From positions 62,001 through 126,000 of the forward strand of contig WGNO01000035.1 in assembly GCA_016124525.1 (NCBI GenBank): 64,000 nucleotides of DNA, written 5' to 3'. Below are positions 11,667 to 21,347 of this stretch, piece after piece. Each line of letters begins with the position of its first letter. Positions within the stretch are counted from its first letter, which is position 1. The DNA comes from Nostoc sp. RI_552 (GTDB lineage: Bacteria > Cyanobacteriota > Cyanobacteriia > Cyanobacteriales > Nostocaceae). The position numbers and the translations under genes were made by a program. The notes below the pieces were generated by a model. That model ran no database searches. It worked only from the letters and a program-made list of their open reading frames with translations, and was not told the origin of the DNA.

Positions 11667-12174
11667 TATATCAATAAGAAAAAATATTTATTTGTAAATC
11701 ATCTCATAGTATGAAACTTTTTAACAATTTCTTAACAAGTATTTATTGTGGAAAAGATCTTAACCAAAATACAGCACTCAGGAATGTTTATGCAGAAATT
11801 GCACTGAATTGATGCATCTTAAATAAAATTACTCAAAAAAGGTAGCACCTTATACGATTTTAACTATGATCTCACCTTAACCTCATAAGTATCGAAATCG
11901 TTACATAAACAGTAACTAAACCTGCTTGACAAATTCTCAAAATGCAAAAGATTACAACTTTTTCACAACTAAGCACAACTTGAGTTAACTCGATAGACTT
12001 AGATTTTGCCACTCATTGAGTAGCAGATGATTCACCTGGGAAGGCTCTTGAATACGAGAAATCAGGCAAAAACAAGTATACGTACTTTTAGACCCAGTAA
12101 TCAAAAGACTACCGGTTAATTGATATTTGGCAACTACCGTCCACAGTTCTCCATTCTTCGTAAAGAGTTAGTTC
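11667..12174. other. Long divergent regulatory region between ndhD and nirA
   Basis: A 508-bp non-coding region carrying the NtcA-type nirA promoter (separate entry) and a nirA leader of roughly 290 nt. No ORF or RNA gene is evident in it. Confidence 0.6.
11842..11883 (+). promoter_or_regulatory. NtcA-activated promoter of the nir operon
   Basis: GTA (11842-11844), eight bases, then TAC (11853-11855) make an exact GTAN8TAC NtcA palindrome. Exactly 22 bases later TAACCT (11878-11883) fits the TAN3T -10 element. This is the textbook class II arrangement of nitrogen-control promoters in cyanobacteria: NtcA replaces the -35 box and activates when ammonium is absent. It would give a nirA leader of nearly 290 nt. 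Confidence 0.85.
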
Positions 12175-13722
12175 ATGACAGACACAGTAACTACCACCAA
12201 AACCAACCTCAACAAGTTCGAGAAACTCAAAGCTGAAAAAGATGGGCTTGCTGTCAAGAAGGAGATAGAAAAATTTGCCTCTCTAGGCTGGGAAGCAATG
12301 GACATAAACGACCGCGACCATCGCCTCAAGTGGATGGGTGTATTTTTTCGCCCAGTCACCCCTGGCAAGTTTATGATGCGGATGCGGTTACCTAATGGTA
12401 TTCTCAGTAGCGCTCAGTTGCGTGCTTTAGCGACAATCTTGCAACGTTACGGAGATGATGGTAGTGCTGATATTACTACCAGACAAAATATCCAACTCCG
12501 GGGCATCAGAATAGAGGATTTACCAGATATCTTTGCTAAACTTGAAGCAGTTGGTTTAACTAGCATCCAATCAGGGATGGATAACATCCGTAATATCACG
12601 GGTGACCCTGTGGCTGGGTTAGATGCAGATGAATTATTCGATACCAGAGAATTGGTGCAGCAAATTCAAGATATGTTCACCAATCAAGGTCAAGGAAATC
12701 CAGAATTTAGCAACTTACCACGAAAATTTAATATCGCCATCACAGGTGGTCGTGACAATTCAGTTCATGCAGAAATCAACGATTTAGCTTTCGTTCCAGC
12801 CTTGAAAGATTACCCATCCTCAATCCTTGGCTTTAACGTCCTAGTGGGTGGCTTTTTTTCAGCTAAACGCTGCGAGGCAGCCATTCCCCTCAATGCTTGG
12901 GTGTCTCCAGAAGATGTGGTAACTGTGTGTAGAGCGATTTTAGAAGTTTATCGTGACCACGGTTTACGCGCTAATCGTCTTAAATCTCGCCTCATGTGGC
13001 TAATTGATGAATGGGGCATAGAAAAATTCCGTTCAGAAGTAGAAAAGCGTTTGGGTAAAACACTGTTACCTGCAGCTGCCAAAGACGAAATTGACTGGGA
13101 AAAACGTGACCACATTGGTGTATATAAACAGAAACAACTAGGATTAAACTACGTAGGCTTACATATTCCTGTTGGTCGGCTATATGCCAAAGATATGTTT
13201 GAAATTGCCAATATGGCAGAAGTTTACGGTAGTAGTGAAATTCGGTTGACAGTTGAGCAAAACCTGATCATTCCCAATATTCCTGATTCGCGTTTAGCAA
13301 CATTTTTAACAGAACCTCTACTACAGAGGTTCACAATTAACCCTGATTTGTTGACCAGATCCCTTGTTTCTTGCACAGGCGCACAGTTTTGTAACTTTGC
13401 TCTCATAGAAACCAAAAACCGCGCTTTGGAAATGGTTCAAGCCTTAGAAGCTGAGTTGACCCTCACTCGTCCAGTACGAATTCATTGGACGGGTTGTCCT
13501 AATTCCTGTGGACAGCCTCAAGTTGCAGATATCGGCTTGATGGGGACCAAAACTAGTAAAAATGGTAAAGCCGTAGAAGGGGTAGACATCTATATGGGTG
13601 GCAAAGTTGGCAAAGATCCACATCTGGGAAGCCGCCTACACAAAGGTATACCCTGCGAAGATTTACAGCCTGTATTGCGAGATTTACTTGTTCATCACTT
13701 TGGTGCAAAACCCCATAATTAA
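12175..13722 (+). CDS. nirA: Ferredoxin-nitrite reductase
   Basis: A 515-residue siroheme/[4Fe-4S] enzyme that reduces nitrite to ammonium with six electrons from ferredoxin. The four cluster and siroheme cysteines are present: CTGAQFC (Cys400, Cys406) and GCPNSCG (Cys441, Cys445). The duplicated sulfite/nitrite reductase half-domains are recognisable, the first around TTRQNIQLRGI and the second around LTVEQNLIIPNIP. It is the first gene of nirA-nrtABCD-narB, downstream of the NtcA promoter. Length is normal for the cyanobacterial enzyme without the C-terminal ferredoxin extension found in some species. Confidence 0.97.
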   Translation: MTDTVTTTKTNLNKFEKLKAEKDGLAVKKEIEKFASLGWEAMDINDRDHRLKWMGVFFRPVTPGKFMMRMRLPNGILSSAQLRALATILQRYGDDGSADITTRQNIQLRGIRIEDLPDIFAKLEAVGLTSIQSGMDNIRNITGDPVAGLDADELFDTRELVQQIQDMFTNQGQGNPEFSNLPRKFNIAITGGRDNSVHAEINDLAFVPALKDYPSSILGFNVLVGGFFSAKRCEAAIPLNAWVSPEDVVTVCRAILEVYRDHGLRANRLKSRLMWLIDEWGIEKFRSEVEKRLGKTLLPAAAKDEIDWEKRDHIGVYKQKQLGLNYVGLHIPVGRLYAKDMFEIANMAEVYGSSEIRLTVEQNLIIPNIPDSRLATFLTEPLLQRFTINPDLLTRSLVSCTGAQFCNFALIETKNRALEMVQALEAELTLTRPVRIHWTGCPNSCGQPQVADIGLMGTKTSKNGKAVEGVDIYMGGKVGKDPHLGSRLHKGIPCEDLQPVLRDLLVHHFGAKPHN

Positions 13723-13765
13723 TATTTCAATATTTCCTCATTCCTTATTCTTCAAAACTAAGCAA

Positions 13766-15061
13766 ATGGCAAACTTTCCCAGAAGACAATTTCTTTTCAC
13801 CGCAGGTGCAGCAGCAGCAGTTTCTATCTTGGCTCATGGTTGTTCTAATAACTCTCCATCAGCAACCACAAACCCTGCTACTGAAGTTTCCGCTAACGCA
13901 CCAGCAGTAGAAACCAGCAAAGCGAAGTTAGGATTTATCGCCTTAACTGATGCTGCTCCGTTAATTATCGCTAAAGAAAAAGGCTTTTTTGCTAAGTACG
14001 GCATGACTAATGTCGATGTCATCAAGCAAACATCCTGGCCTGTGACCCGTGACAACTTGGCAATTGGTTCAAGCGGTGGTGGAATTGATGGCGCACACAT
14101 CCTGACTCCCATGCCCTACTTAATGACCATCAGCAAAATTGTACCAATGTATATTTTGGCACGATTAAATGTCAATGGTCAGGGTATTTCTCTTGCTAAT
14201 AAGTTTAAAGAGTTTAATGTGCAGTTAGACAGCAAAGCTTTGAAAGCAGCAGCATCTAAAGCCAAAAGCGACCAAAAGCCTTTGAAATTTGGTATGACCT
14301 TTCCTGGTGGGACACACGATTTATGGATGCGCTACTGGTTAGCTGCTGGCGGTATCAATCCTGACCAAGATGTAGTTCTATCCCCTGTACCACCACCACA
14401 AATGGTAGCCAATATGAAAGTTAACACTATTGATTCTTTCTGCGTGGGAGAACCTTGGAACGCACAATTGGTAAACCAAGAAATTGGTTATTCGGCCTTA
14501 GTTACAGGTGAATTGTGGAATAATCATCCAGAAAAAGCCTTTGCTATGCGGCAAGATTGGGTTAACCAAAATCCCAACGCTGCACAGGCACTGTTAATGG
14601 CAATTATTGAAGCACAACAATGGTGCGACAAATTAGAGAATACTGAAGAAATGTGTAAAATCTGCTCAGGACGTAAATACTTTAACGTTGCAGTTGCCGA
14701 TATTCTTGATAGGTTCAAAGGCAATATTGATTATGGCGACGGACGCAAAAAAGAAAACTTTGCATATCGGATGAAATTCTGGGCAGATAATGCTTCATAT
14801 CCTTATCAGAGTCATGATATTTGGTTCTTAACCGAAAATATTCGTTGGGGCTATTTGCCCAAGGATCTAAAAATCCAGGAAATTGTTAACGAGGTGAATA
14901 AAGAAGACTTGTGGAAACAAGCAGCTAAAGCAGTGAATGTGCCTGATTATGAAATTCCTAGCAATACTTCTCGTGGGATTGAGACTTTCTTTGATGGTGT
15001 TAAGTTTGATCCAGAAAAGCCACAAGAATATTTGAATAGTTTGAAAATCAAGAAAGTTTAA
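13766..15061 (+). CDS. nrtA: Nitrate/nitrite-binding lipoprotein of the ABC transporter
   Basis: A 431-residue extracytoplasmic binding protein. It starts with a twin-arginine-like signal (FPRRQF, Arg6-Arg7) and a lipobox ILAHGC with Cys26 as the lipidated residue. The mature domain has KLGFIALTDAAPLIIAKEKGFFAKYGM and GIDGAHILTPMPYL, characteristic of NrtA/CmpA. The start at 13766 is chosen over an upstream in-frame ATG at 13598 because that would lie inside nirA and bury the signal peptide. It is the second gene of the nir operon, 43 bp after nirA. Confidence 0.96.
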   Translation: MANFPRRQFLFTAGAAAAVSILAHGCSNNSPSATTNPATEVSANAPAVETSKAKLGFIALTDAAPLIIAKEKGFFAKYGMTNVDVIKQTSWPVTRDNLAIGSSGGGIDGAHILTPMPYLMTISKIVPMYILARLNVNGQGISLANKFKEFNVQLDSKALKAAASKAKSDQKPLKFGMTFPGGTHDLWMRYWLAAGGINPDQDVVLSPVPPPQMVANMKVNTIDSFCVGEPWNAQLVNQEIGYSALVTGELWNNHPEKAFAMRQDWVNQNPNAAQALLMAIIEAQQWCDKLENTEEMCKICSGRKYFNVAVADILDRFKGNIDYGDGRKKENFAYRMKFWADNASYPYQSHDIWFLTENIRWGYLPKDLKIQEIVNEVNKEDLWKQAAKAVNVPDYEIPSNTSRGIETFFDGVKFDPEKPQEYLNSLKIKKV

Positions 15062-15119
15062 TCTGTACTAAATAGTGAATTGTTTTTTAGTTAACTAAAT
15101 CAAAGGGTGAGGCAAAAAA

Positions 15120-15959
15120 ATGGCAGCTATTATGGGGAGTCGCTGGAACAGCAAAAAGTCGCAGCAGGCTATTAGTAAATTAATTAGAGAAAAAGTGTTA
15201 CCGCCATTAGTTGCATTAGGTGTTTTTCTAGTAATTTGGGAATCATTGGTTTTGATACCTAGTTTTGAACTACCTGGACCAATCAAAACCTTAAATGACA
15301 CTTTTGACCCGTTTATCATTCATCCATTTTTTGATAATGGCGAAACAGATAAAGGTCTAGGTTGGCAAATCATCAGTAGCTTAGAACGGGTTGGTATCGG
15401 ATTTTCTTTAGCCGCTATTGTTGGTATTATTATCGGCATTATAGTGGGTGCTAATCGCTTTTTATATAATGCTGTTGACCCTATTTTTCAGGTGTTGCGT
15501 ACTGTACCGCCCCTGGCATGGCTGCCAATTTCACTAGCAGCATTTCAACAAGCTAATCCTTCGGCTATTTTTGTGATTTTTATTACTTCTATTTGGCCGA
15601 TTATTATCAACACCACAGTTGGTGTACAACAAATTCCCCAAGACTATGTAAACGTAGCTAGGGTGTTACGTTTAAGAGGGGCAAAATATTTTATCAAAAT
15701 TGTCTTTCCCTCGACAATTCCGTACATATTTACCGGGTTAAGAATTGGCATTGGGTTATCTTGGTTAGCGATTGTTGCCGCAGAAATGTTAGTTGGTGGT
15801 GTCGGTATTGGTTCATTTATTTGGAATGCTTACAACACTACTACAGACACAAATTTAAGTGAAATTATCATCGCTTTAATATATGTCGGTTTGGTTGGCT
15901 TGCTGCTAGATAAAATAGTTACTTTCATCGCTAGCAAAGTTGTAGCAGAACAAAGGTAG
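15120..15959 (+). CDS. nrtB: Nitrate/nitrite ABC transporter permease
   Basis: A 279-residue inner-membrane permease of the NrtB/SsuC family with about six transmembrane segments. The ATPase-docking EAA-like loop is seen in QQIPQDYVNVARVLRLRGAK followed by FPSTIPYIFTGLRIGIG. The C-terminal LSEIIIALIYVGLVGLLLD helix is typical. It forms the channel of the NrtABCD uptake system with the two different ATPases encoded next. It lies 58 bp after nrtA. Confidence 0.95.
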   Translation: MAAIMGSRWNSKKSQQAISKLIREKVLPPLVALGVFLVIWESLVLIPSFELPGPIKTLNDTFDPFIIHPFFDNGETDKGLGWQIISSLERVGIGFSLAAIVGIIIGIIVGANRFLYNAVDPIFQVLRTVPPLAWLPISLAAFQQANPSAIFVIFITSIWPIIINTTVGVQQIPQDYVNVARVLRLRGAKYFIKIVFPSTIPYIFTGLRIGIGLSWLAIVAAEMLVGGVGIGSFIWNAYNTTTDTNLSEIIIALIYVGLVGLLLDKIVTFIASKVVAEQR

Positions 15960-16014
15960 AAATTTATAACTGTAAATAAACTGCCAAGAAGACTTCTCCC
16001 CAATAGGAATTAAA

Positions 16015-16033
16015 AATTACGAATTACGAATTA
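16015..16033 (+). repeat. Heptamer tandem repeat between nrtB and nrtC
   Basis: About two and a half copies of AATTACG directly before the nrtC start. It belongs to the short tandemly repeated heptamers common between genes in heterocystous cyanobacteria. Confidence 0.6.
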
Positions 16034-16036
16034 AAT

Positions 16037-18028
16037 ATGACTACTTTTGTTGAAATTGATCATATTGACCGTGTTTTTGATTTACCCAGTGGTGGCAAGT
16101 ATATTGCTCTCAAAAATATTCAATTAAAGATTAAACAAGGAGAATTTATTTCTTTAATTGGACATTCAGGCTGTGGCAAATCCACCCTGCTAAACATTAT
16201 TGCAGGTTTAGATAAAGCCAGTATTGGGGGTGTGACCTTAGAAGGGCGAGAAATTAGAGATCCTAGTCCGGATAGAATGGTGGTGTTTCAAAACTACTCA
16301 TTGCTGCCTTGGTTAACAGTTAGGGAAAATATTGCCCTGGCTGTGGACCAAGTGTATCACAATCAAGCACAAGCTCAACGCCGGAGCATTGTGGAAGAAC
16401 ATATTGACATGGTGGGACTGCGGCTAGCGGTGAATAAACGTCCTCATGAATTATCTGGGGGGATGAAACAACGAGTAGCCATCGCCCGGGCTTTAGCCAC
16501 TCGTCCTAAATTGTTGCTGCTAGATGAACCCTTTGGGGCGCTGGATGCGTTGACAAGGGGAGGTTTGCAAGCACAATTAATGAAAATTTGTAACGAACAT
16601 AACGTTACTTGTGTGATGGTGACACATGATGTGGACGAAGCGCTTTTGTTGAGCGATCGCGTGGTTATGCTCACCAATGGTCCAGAAGCACATATTGGGC
16701 AAATTCTTCAAGTACCAATTCCGCGTCCCCGCGAACGTTTAGAAGTGGTCAAACATCCCAACTATTATCATTTGCGGAACGAAATCATTTATTTTCTCAA
16801 CCAACAAAAGGAAGCCAAAAAACGCAAGGCACAACAAATCCCTGTCTCAGTGGGCATATCTGACCGGCGCTTGGAAAAGGTGAATTTAGATCTTGGCTTT
16901 ATGCCTTTAACTGATGCTGCACCGTTAATTATTGCCTATGAAAAAGGTTTCTTTGCCAAATATGGCTTAGAAAAGGTGACCCTTACTCGCGCTTCTAACT
17001 GGAACGAAATTGCTAAAAATGTTGCTACTGGTAAATTGGATGCTGCCCAAATGCTGGCGGGAATGCCTTTAGCTATGACTTTAGGCGCTGGTGGTAAAAC
17101 ACCTATTTGCATAGTTAATGCTTTAAATCTTTCCCGCAATGCTAATGCTATCATCCTCAGCAAAAAGTTATACACTCAAGGAGTGAGAAACCCTGCTGAT
17201 CTCAAAGCAGTAATCAACGGTGCTCCTGATCAAATCATTACCTTGGGAGTGGTACATCCCACATCAATGCAGAACTTAATTCTGCGTTACTGGCTGGCGG
17301 CCGGGGGGATAAATCCTGATAACGATGTTAGCTTAAGCATCATTCCACCGACAGAAATGGTGAACCAACTCAAAGCCGGTAATATTGATGGTTACTGTGC
17401 GGGTGAACCTTGGAATTATATGTCTGTGCATAAAAACTTAGGCTTTGTGGCGGCGACGGCTTTAGAAATTTGGTCAGGACAGCCGAAAAAAGTTTTAGGA
17501 GTAAGGGAAGATTGGGCACACCAGTACCCCAACACTTATCAAGCTTTGATTAAGGCATTGTTAGAAGCTTGTCGATACTGTGATGAACTCCGCAACCGGG
17601 AAGAAATTCTTAATTTAATTTGCCTTCCCGAATATCTAAATGTCAATCCAGTATATGTGCGTCCTGGTTTCATCGGTCCTTATGAGCGCGGTAACGGTAC
17701 AAAAGCGGAAGAAATGACCACATACAACCAATTTTATCTGAATAAAACCAACTATCCCAACCGGACAGAAGTTTTATGGATGGCGACTCAACTAGCGCGT
17801 TGGGACTTAGTAGCATTTCCTAAAAATTGGCTACAAATCATTGAAAGAGTGTGTCGTACAGATTTATTTGGTGCGGCGGCAAGAGATTTAGGCTTACTAG
17901 ATATTGGTTGGGATGACCCTATTCATTTGTTCGATGGCAAAATTTTTAACCCTTCCGAGCCAATAGAATATCTCAATAGTTTAGAAATTAAACGAGAACT
18001 TCGCATTGCCGAGATATTAATTCACTGA
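16037..18028 (+). CDS. nrtC: Nitrate ABC transporter ATPase fused to an NrtA-like regulatory domain
   Basis: A 663-residue two-domain protein. Residues 1 to about 260 are an ABC ATPase with Walker A GHSGCGKST (about 42-50), signature LSGGMKQR, Walker B LLLLDEPFGALD and switch His in MVTHDVDEAL. From about residue 280 there is a domain homologous to NrtA (LGFMPLTDAAPLIIAYEKGFFAKYGL), known in NrtC to mediate inhibition of uptake by ammonium or nitrate. This fusion is the normal NrtC architecture. It pairs with NrtD on the cytoplasmic face of NrtB. Confidence 0.96.
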   Translation: MTTFVEIDHIDRVFDLPSGGKYIALKNIQLKIKQGEFISLIGHSGCGKSTLLNIIAGLDKASIGGVTLEGREIRDPSPDRMVVFQNYSLLPWLTVRENIALAVDQVYHNQAQAQRRSIVEEHIDMVGLRLAVNKRPHELSGGMKQRVAIARALATRPKLLLLDEPFGALDALTRGGLQAQLMKICNEHNVTCVMVTHDVDEALLLSDRVVMLTNGPEAHIGQILQVPIPRPRERLEVVKHPNYYHLRNEIIYFLNQQKEAKKRKAQQIPVSVGISDRRLEKVNLDLGFMPLTDAAPLIIAYEKGFFAKYGLEKVTLTRASNWNEIAKNVATGKLDAAQMLAGMPLAMTLGAGGKTPICIVNALNLSRNANAIILSKKLYTQGVRNPADLKAVINGAPDQIITLGVVHPTSMQNLILRYWLAAGGINPDNDVSLSIIPPTEMVNQLKAGNIDGYCAGEPWNYMSVHKNLGFVAATALEIWSGQPKKVLGVREDWAHQYPNTYQALIKALLEACRYCDELRNREEILNLICLPEYLNVNPVYVRPGFIGPYERGNGTKAEEMTTYNQFYLNKTNYPNRTEVLWMATQLARWDLVAFPKNWLQIIERVCRTDLFGAAARDLGLLDIGWDDPIHLFDGKIFNPSEPIEYLNSLEIKRELRIAEILIH

Positions 18029-18186
18029 TATCTCACGCCCAGTCGGAAAGACGCAAAAGCAGACTTGTAAACAATTACAAAAGCCTCTTTCTTCACTTCT
18101 CAGTGCTCTCTGTATCTCTGCGGTTCGTTTAACAAAAACTTCCTTTTCATCGTCAAATTAATTATTACCCAAACTTGAACTATACT

Positions 18187-19026
18187 ATGCAACTAATTAA
18201 CACAAATACTCAAATCAATAAATTACCCAACTCGAAAGCAGATAACTTTTTAGTAATTGATGGTGTCAGTAAAATTTACCCAACTCCTCAGGGTCCCTAC
18301 ACTGTAATTGATGGTGTTGACCTGAAAGTGAGTGAAGGTGAATTTATTTGCTTAATTGGTCACTCTGGGTGCGGTAAATCAACTCTTTTAAATATGGTGT
18401 CTGGGTTTAACACTCCTACGGATGGTGTAGTGCTACTACAAGATCAACCAGTAACTGGACCTGGACCTGACAGAATGATGGTATTTCAAAATTACTGTTT
18501 GCTGCCTTGGTTGAGCGTGTTTGATAATGTTTATCTAGCTGTCGATTGTGTATTTCCTACAAAAACCACAGCCGAAAAACGAGCCATTGTTAAAGAACAT
18601 TTAGCAATGGTGGGATTAACAGAAGCGGCTGAGAAAAAACCAAAACAAATTTCTGGGGGAATGAAACAACGAGTAGCCATCGCCCGCGCCCTCTCTATTC
18701 GTCCACAAATGTTAATTCTTGATGAACCTTTTGGCGCTTTAGATGCTATTACTAAGGAAGAATTACAAGAAGAATTAGTGCAAATTTGGCAAGAACATCA
18801 AGTCACTGTTTTGATGATTACTCATGACATTGATGAGGCGCTATTTTTGGCAGACCGACTGGTAATGATGACTAATGGTCCCGCAGCTAAAATTGGCGAA
18901 ATCGTTAATATTCCCTTCTCCCGTCCCCGCAACCGTCGTCTGATTATGGAAGACCCACAATACTATGATTTGCGAAACTATGCTTTAGATTTCTTGTTTA
19001 GTCGTTACGCTCATCCTGAAGATTGA
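18187..19026 (+). CDS. nrtD: Nitrate ABC transporter ATPase (single domain)
   Basis: About 279 residues; the second ATPase of the NrtABCD transporter. Walker A GHSGCGKST, Q-loop MVFQNYCLLPWLS, signature ISGGMKQR, Walker B MLILDEPFGALD and the switch His (MITHDIDEAL) are all intact. Unlike NrtC it has no binding-protein-like extension. The ATG at 18187 is preferred to a TTG four codons upstream; neither has a clear SD. It lies 158 bp after nrtC. Confidence 0.95.
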   Translation: MQLINTNTQINKLPNSKADNFLVIDGVSKIYPTPQGPYTVIDGVDLKVSEGEFICLIGHSGCGKSTLLNMVSGFNTPTDGVVLLQDQPVTGPGPDRMMVFQNYCLLPWLSVFDNVYLAVDCVFPTKTTAEKRAIVKEHLAMVGLTEAAEKKPKQISGGMKQRVAIARALSIRPQMLILDEPFGALDAITKEELQEELVQIWQEHQVTVLMITHDIDEALFLADRLVMMTNGPAAKIGEIVNIPFSRPRNRRLIMEDPQYYDLRNYALDFLFSRYAHPED

Positions 19027-19030
19027 TTAG

Positions 19031-19051
19031 TCATTGGTCATTGGTCATTGG
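19031..19051 (+). repeat. Tandem TCATTGG heptamers
   Basis: Three perfect copies of TCATTGG in the nrtD-narB spacer, a typical cyanobacterial short tandem repeat with no visible coding role. Confidence 0.75.
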
Positions 19052-19111
19052 GAAGTTAGTTTCTTTCTTAACTGCTTCCTAATACTAATCTCTAGTCTCT
19101 ATTAAATAACT

Positions 19112-21316
19112 ATGAGTGCATTTACTAAAACTCTTTGTCCTTATTGTGGTGTGGGCTGTGGACTGGAAGTTTCCCCGCCAGCGCAAGTGGCAAAAGCAAC
19201 TAATCAAGATAATCAAGGAAATCCTATTTGGCGGGTACGGGGTGATAAAGCTCATCCATCGAGTCAGGGGATGGTTTGTGTTAAGGGTGCCACTGTTGCG
19301 GAATCTTTAGATAAAAATAGATTACATTACCCAATGATGCGAGATTCTTTAGAGCAAGAGTTTCGTCGGGTGAGTTGGGATGAAGCTTTGGAGAAAATTA
19401 CTCAACGTATTCAATTGGTACGCAGCATCCAAGGCGCTGATGCCATTTGTATGTATGGTTCTGGTCAGTTTCTCACTGAAGATTACTATGTAGCCCAAAA
19501 ACTGCTGAAGGGTTGTTTGGGTTGTAATAATTTTGATGCTAATTCCCGCTTGTGTATGTCTAGCGCCGTGTCTGGATATGTGCAAAGTTTTGGCTCGGAT
19601 GGACCTCCTTGCTGTTATGAAGATTTGGAATTAACTGATTGTGCATTCTTAATTGGTAGTAATGCTGCGGAATGTCACCCCATCATTTTTAATAGGTTAG
19701 CAAAATATCATAAGAAAAATTCCCACGTGAAAATGATTGTTGTAGATCCTCGGCGCACACCTACTGCGGAGGCTGCTGATTTACATTTGGCTATTCGTCC
19801 GGGGACTGATATTGATTTGATGAATGGTATCGCTCATTTGTTGATGCGTTGGCAGTATATTGATGTCGGTTTTATTGATGATTGCACTAGCAATTTTTCA
19901 GAGTATGCTGAGGTCATTCGTCATTACCCTCCGGACGTTGCGGCTCGTCAATGTGGTATTAGCGTTGAAGATTTAGAAACCGCAGCTAAATATTGGGGTG
20001 AATCTGAACGTGTGCTTTCTTTGTGGTCAATGGGTGTTAATCAATCAACTGAGGGTACAGCTAAGGTCAGAACAATCATTAATTTACATTTGATGACTGG
20101 ACAAATTGGTAAACCAGGAAATGGGCCTTTTTCTCTCACGGGTCAGCCGAATGCAATGGGTGGAAGGGAAGCCGGGGGTTTGGCTCATTTATTACCTGGT
20201 TATCGCTCGGTGAAAAATCCCCAACACCGAGCTGAAATTGAGGATTTTTGGAAACTAAAACCTGGTCAGATTTCTCCCTATCCTGGTCTTACTGCTGGGG
20301 ATATGATTACTGGTTTGGAAAATGGTTCTGTGGGTTTGCTGTGGATTGCGGCTACTAATCCGGCTGTGAGTATGCCAGATTTGGAAAGAACCAAGAAGGC
20401 TTTAATGCGATCGCCTTTCACAATTTACCAAGATGCTTATTTCCCTACGGAAACTTCTGCTTATGCTCACGTTGTTCTTCCTGCGGCTCAGTGGGGTGAG
20501 AAAACTGGGGTGATGACTAATTCGGAAAGAAGAGTGAGTTTGTGTCGTGCTTTTCGTCAACCTCCCCAGGAAGCAAGGGCGGATTGGGAAATTTTTGCTG
20601 AGGTTGGTTGCAGGTTGGGTTTTGAGAAACAATTTACTTTTAGTAATTCTTCTCAAGTTTATGCGGAGTTTGTGAAGTTAACAGGCCATCGCCCTTGTGA
20701 TATGAGTGGTATGAGTCACGAACAATTACAAATCCAAGGCCCTACTCAATGGCCTTATCCTCAGGTGAGGTCTGGAAAGTCTAATTTTTCTTCTCAGCGC
20801 CTTTACACTGATTTACGCTTCCACACTCCAGACGGACGAGCGCGATTTGGAGCTTACTTTTCTCGGGGTTTGGCTGAACCTCCTGATCCTGATTATCCCT
20901 TTGTTTTGACTACTGGGCGACTTTACGGACATTGGCACACCCAAACTCGCACCGGGCGAATTGAAAAGTTACGCACTATGCACCCGGAACCTTTTATGGA
21001 AATTAATCCCCGAGATGCTGGGGCTTTGGGTATTGGTGACCATCAGTTGGTGAAGGTGCGATCGCGTCGTGGTCAAGCTTTCTTTCCTGCTAAAATTACT
21101 CAAGCCATCGCACCCGGTACAGTATTTATTCCTATGCATTGGGGTGCTTTATGGGCAGATCATGCTGAAGCTAATAGCCTTACCCACGGCGAGTGTTGTC
21201 CTGATTCTCTGCAACCAGAATTAAAAGCTTGCGCTGTACAGCTAACCCCATTCAATCCAGAGTTGATAGAAAAAGAAGGTGTTTTGCAAACCTCCTATCA
21301 CTCTGTTATGCCCTAG
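19112..21316 (+). CDS. narB: Ferredoxin-dependent assimilatory nitrate reductase
   Basis: A 734-residue molybdopterin oxidoreductase that reduces nitrate to nitrite using ferredoxin. The N-terminal [4Fe-4S] motif is CPYCGVGC (Cys9, Cys12, Cys16), with the fourth ligand in GMVCVKG. The Mo-bis-MGD binding region ([26 protein letters not shown]) and the C-terminal molydopterin-binding domain ([19 protein letters not shown]) are complete. It closes the nir operon 85 bp after nrtD. Its accessory factor narM lies 3.3 kb downstream. It converges with trxB with only 31 bp between the stops. Confidence 0.97.
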   Translation: MSAFTKTLCPYCGVGCGLEVSPPAQVAKATNQDNQGNPIWRVRGDKAHPSSQGMVCVKGATVAESLDKNRLHYPMMRDSLEQEFRRVSWDEALEKITQRIQLVRSIQGADAICMYGSGQFLTEDYYVAQKLLKGCLGCNNFDANSRLCMSSAVSGYVQSFGSDGPPCCYEDLELTDCAFLIGSNAAECHPIIFNRLAKYHKKNSHVKMIVVDPRRTPTAEAADLHLAIRPGTDIDLMNGIAHLLMRWQYIDVGFIDDCTSNFSEYAEVIRHYPPDVAARQCGISVEDLETAAKYWGESERVLSLWSMGVNQSTEGTAKVRTIINLHLMTGQIGKPGNGPFSLTGQPNAMGGREAGGLAHLLPGYRSVKNPQHRAEIEDFWKLKPGQISPYPGLTAGDMITGLENGSVGLLWIAATNPAVSMPDLERTKKALMRSPFTIYQDAYFPTETSAYAHVVLPAAQWGEKTGVMTNSERRVSLCRAFRQPPQEARADWEIFAEVGCRLGFEKQFTFSNSSQVYAEFVKLTGHRPCDMSGMSHEQLQIQGPTQWPYPQVRSGKSNFSSQRLYTDLRFHTPDGRARFGAYFSRGLAEPPDPDYPFVLTTGRLYGHWHTQTRTGRIEKLRTMHPEPFMEINPRDAGALGIGDHQLVKVRSRRGQAFFPAKITQAIAPGTVFIPMHWGALWADHAEANSLTHGECCPDSLQPELKACAVQLTPFNPELIEKEGVLQTSYHSVMP

Positions 21317-21347
21317 GTTTCTTCTTCCATCTGGGTCATTCCGGCCC

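Noticed and set aside
12082-12113. A second NtcA-like site (GTA...TAC with 10-bp spacing) near nirA
   Set aside because: The spacing is 10 rather than 8 bases, so it does not fit the NtcA consensus; the site at 11842 is exact.
13598-13765. Upstream in-frame extension of nrtA
   Set aside because: It would start inside nirA and place 56 residues before a clear twin-arginine/lipobox signal peptide.
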